Positions 62,428 to 64,000 of a DNA stretch of 64,000 nucleotides are shown piece after piece. The notes under the pieces are model-generated. The model saw only the letters and a list, made by a program, of their open reading frames with translations, was not told the origin of the DNA and ran no database searches. Origin of the DNA: Smaragdicoccus niigatensis DSM 44881 = NBRC 103563 (GTDB taxonomy: Bacteria > Actinomycetota > Actinomycetes > Mycobacteriales > Mycobacteriaceae); the NCBI RefSeq assembly GCF_000380645.1, contig NZ_AQXZ01000016.1:310001-374000 (forward strand), given 5' to 3'. Every line of letters begins with the position of its first letter. The stretch's first letter is position 1. A program made the position numbers and the translations under genes.

Positions 62428-64000
62428 ATGCCGCAGCTTTCCGCGATGACGCGCACGGCGTACGTGGTCCTCGCGCCCGGAACCCCCGGCGAGCGGGAGA
62501 TTCCGATCCTGGGGCGGCTGTATGTGGGCCGGGAGTGCGCAGGCATCGATGAGCAGCACCGCCTGATCCTGACCGATCCGCGGGTGTCGCGACTGCACCT
62601 CGAGATCACCCTGGGCGGTGACGGATCGGCGTGGGTGACCGACCGCAGTGCCAACGGTACGACGCTCAACGGGACGTTCCTCCCGGTCACCGGTCCCGTC
62701 GCCTTGCGGCCCGGTGATCGCCTCGGCCTCGGCGCACCCGTGATCGAATACCGCACTCCGCCCGGCTTCCATCTGCCGCCACCGGATGGCACTCCGTATT
62801 TCGTCGAGATCCGCGAACCCGATCGGCCGATCCGTCTCCGGGTCATCGAAGGTCCCCTCGAGATCGGCCGAGACTGCCAGGGCGAGCGCGTCGAGGACCG
62901 GACCGTCTCCCGTTCCCACCTGAAGTTCATTCCCCGGCCCGGTTCGCTGACGGTCGCGGACCTCGGCGGCCGCAACGGCACTTTCGTCAATGGCATGCAG
63001 TTGATCGAGCCGGTCACTGTGCGTCCGCAGGATGTGCTGCGGATTGGGCGAACGGAGCTGGTTCTCCTCGCGGCCCAGCGGCTCGGACCGCCGGGTGCAC
63101 CGGCGGCGCCGAAAGCAGCCGCCCCGGTGCCGGCGGGCTTCCCACCGCCGCTGCAGCCGTATCCGCAGCCGCCGTTCGCGCGACCCGCACCGCAGCCCCA
63201 GCCACAGCCGACCCCGGGACCCCCGCAGGCGGTGGCCCAGCACAAGCCGGTTCGAGTCGGCGCGGCAACAAAAGTCGGAGCGCTTCTCGTGGCGCTGATC
63301 GTCGTTGGCATCGCAGGTTTTGGCATGTCGCACCAGGCCAAGCTCGACTCGCTGAAGAAGGAAGACCCCGTCAGCTACCTGCCGGCGACGGCCGAGTCGA
63401 CGACGCTCACCAAGGATCAGAGCAAGTTCTTCAAGAACGACTCCCAGCCTCAGTTCGTTCTGTTCCATCGGAACGGCGGGCTCACCGACGCCGACCAGGC
63501 GCACATTACCCAAGCTCGCGATTCCATCGCGAAGGTCAAGGGCATCGATGGCACCACCGCCGGTCTCTCTGCTCCCCAGATTTCGAACGACAAGACGACC
63601 GCCTCGGTCTCGGCACCGCTGATCTTCACGGACGGCGGCAAGGACGTCCCACTCGAAGAACTCACCAAGTCACAAGATGCCGTCCTAGCGGCCGCAAAGG
63701 CCGATGCCCCAGCCGGACTCGAGGTCGATATTGCGGGTTCGGCCGCGATCACCCTGGCCAGCACATCCGCGTTCAGCAAACTCGACGGCCCACTGCTGAT
63801 CATCACGCTCATCTTCGTCGTCGTCATTTTGTTGGTCGTTTACCGGTCCCCGACGCTGCTGTTCGTACCGCTCATCTGCGCCGTTCTCGCCATTGGGTGC
63901 GCGTCCCTGGTCGTTTATCTGCTCGCGGACAATGGCCTGGTCACGTTGACCGGTATCGCGACGGCGATCCTGTACGTACTCGTCCTCGGCGCGGGGACCG
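62428..64000 (+). CDS. Twin FHA domain-MMPL transporter fusion, 3' end beyond window
   Basis: One uninterrupted frame of 524 codons to the window end. FHA domain 1 covers about residues 27-108 (YVGRE, SRLH at 54-57, SANGTTLNG). FHA domain 2 covers about 136-215 (EIGRD, SRSH at 161-164, GRNGTFVNG). Both keep the Arg, Ser, His and Asn of phosphothreonine binding. A Pro/Ala linker (216-275) leads to membrane helix 1 (about 280-298). An outside domain with the MMPL-type PVSYLPATAESTTL follows (300-450), then helices from 455 on. The last residues VLVLGAGT stop just before the expected DY proton-relay pair of MMPL/RND transporters. It is co-transcribed with the upstream kinase gene. Confidence 0.92.
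   Translation, partial: MPQLSAMTRTAYVVLAPGTPGEREIPILGRLYVGRECAGIDEQHRLILTDPRVSRLHLEITLGGDGSAWVTDRSANGTTLNGTFLPVTGPVALRPGDRLGLGAPVIEYRTPPGFHLPPPDGTPYFVEIREPDRPIRLRVIEGPLEIGRDCQGERVEDRTVSRSHLKFIPRPGSLTVADLGGRNGTFVNGMQLIEPVTVRPQDVLRIGRTELVLLAAQRLGPPGAPAAPKAAAPVPAGFPPPLQPYPQPPFARPAPQPQPQPTPGPPQAVAQHKPVRVGAATKVGALLVALIVVGIAGFGMSHQAKLDSLKKEDPVSYLPATAESTTLTKDQSKFFKNDSQPQFVLFHRNGGLTDADQAHITQARDSIAKVKGIDGTTAGLSAPQISNDKTTASVSAPLIFTDGGKDVPLEELTKSQDAVLAAAKADAPAGLEVDIAGSAAITLASTSAFSKLDGPLLIITLIFVVVILLVVYRSPTLLFVPLICAVLAIGCASLVVYLLADNGLVTLTGIATAILYVLVLGAGT

Overview
The window is high-GC, densely coded bacterial chromosome from a mycolic-acid actinobacterium (Mycobacteriales). Gene content suggests something near Gordonia, Williamsia, Rhodococcus or Nocardia rather than Mycobacterium itself, but the genus cannot be fixed from sequence reading alone. 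Support comes from actinobacterial CtaF, an M. tuberculosis-type adenosine kinase, paired wax-ester synthases, a DUF222/HNH protein and many GTG starts. Two core blocks follow M. tuberculosis gene order: an M16 peptidase, pnp, rpsO, ribF and a SirR/MntR-type regulator (as Rv2782c-Rv2788), and ctaF, ctaC, asnB ... adoK, HesB, DUF3043, cobT, cobS (as Rv2199c-Rv2208). Here the two blocks are joined. A roughly 5 kb accessory segment (9.7-14.6 kb, with a less GC-rich core near 12-13.2 kb) sits between asnB and adoK.

Layout. 0-6 kb: RNA decay and translation, FAD synthesis and metal regulation. 6-9.7 kb: cytochrome oxidase subunits and asparagine synthetase. 9.7-14.6 kb: GNAT, pseudouridine synthase, TrhO, small secreted proteins and a GlxA-type regulator. 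14.6-19.1 kb: adenosine kinase, Fe-S carrier and cobalamin nucleotide-loop assembly (cobU-cobT-cobS). 19-23.3 kb: membrane proteins, a DEAD-box helicase and small enzymes. 23.3-41.5 kb: a large lipid block resembling the M. tuberculosis virS-mymA locus. It holds an AraC regulator, an ArsR/SRPBCC pair, a translationally coupled monooxygenase-esterase-ALDH-GMC oxidase-patatin operon, TetR and MerR regulators, an acyl-CoA ligase, a thioesterase, an acyltransferase and two tandem wax synthases.

41.5-50.8 kb: a DUF222/HNH protein, a RecQ-like helicase, an L,D-transpeptidase and a four-gene glycosylation cassette (GtrA-type flippase, YfhO-like membrane glycosyltransferase, GtrB-type polyprenyl-phosphate glycosyltransferase, WecE/RffA sugar aminotransferase). 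50.8-59 kb: an HD-GYP/LuxR protein, a MoxR-DUF58-DUF4129 operon and hydrolases.

The most unusual region is the right end, 59.1-64.0 kb. A Ser/Thr kinase with an extracytoplasmic sensor of twelve Kelch motifs (apparently two six-bladed propellers) lies 11 bp upstream of an ORF that fuses two N-terminal FHA phosphothreonine-binding domains to an MMPL/RND transporter in one reading frame. Kinase, phosphopeptide reader and envelope transporter thus lie in one transcription unit, suggesting a phospho-gated export system. The transporter runs off the window end.

No tRNA, rRNA, CRISPR array, insertion sequence or prophage was recognised. No gene-free stretch exceeds 300 bases.
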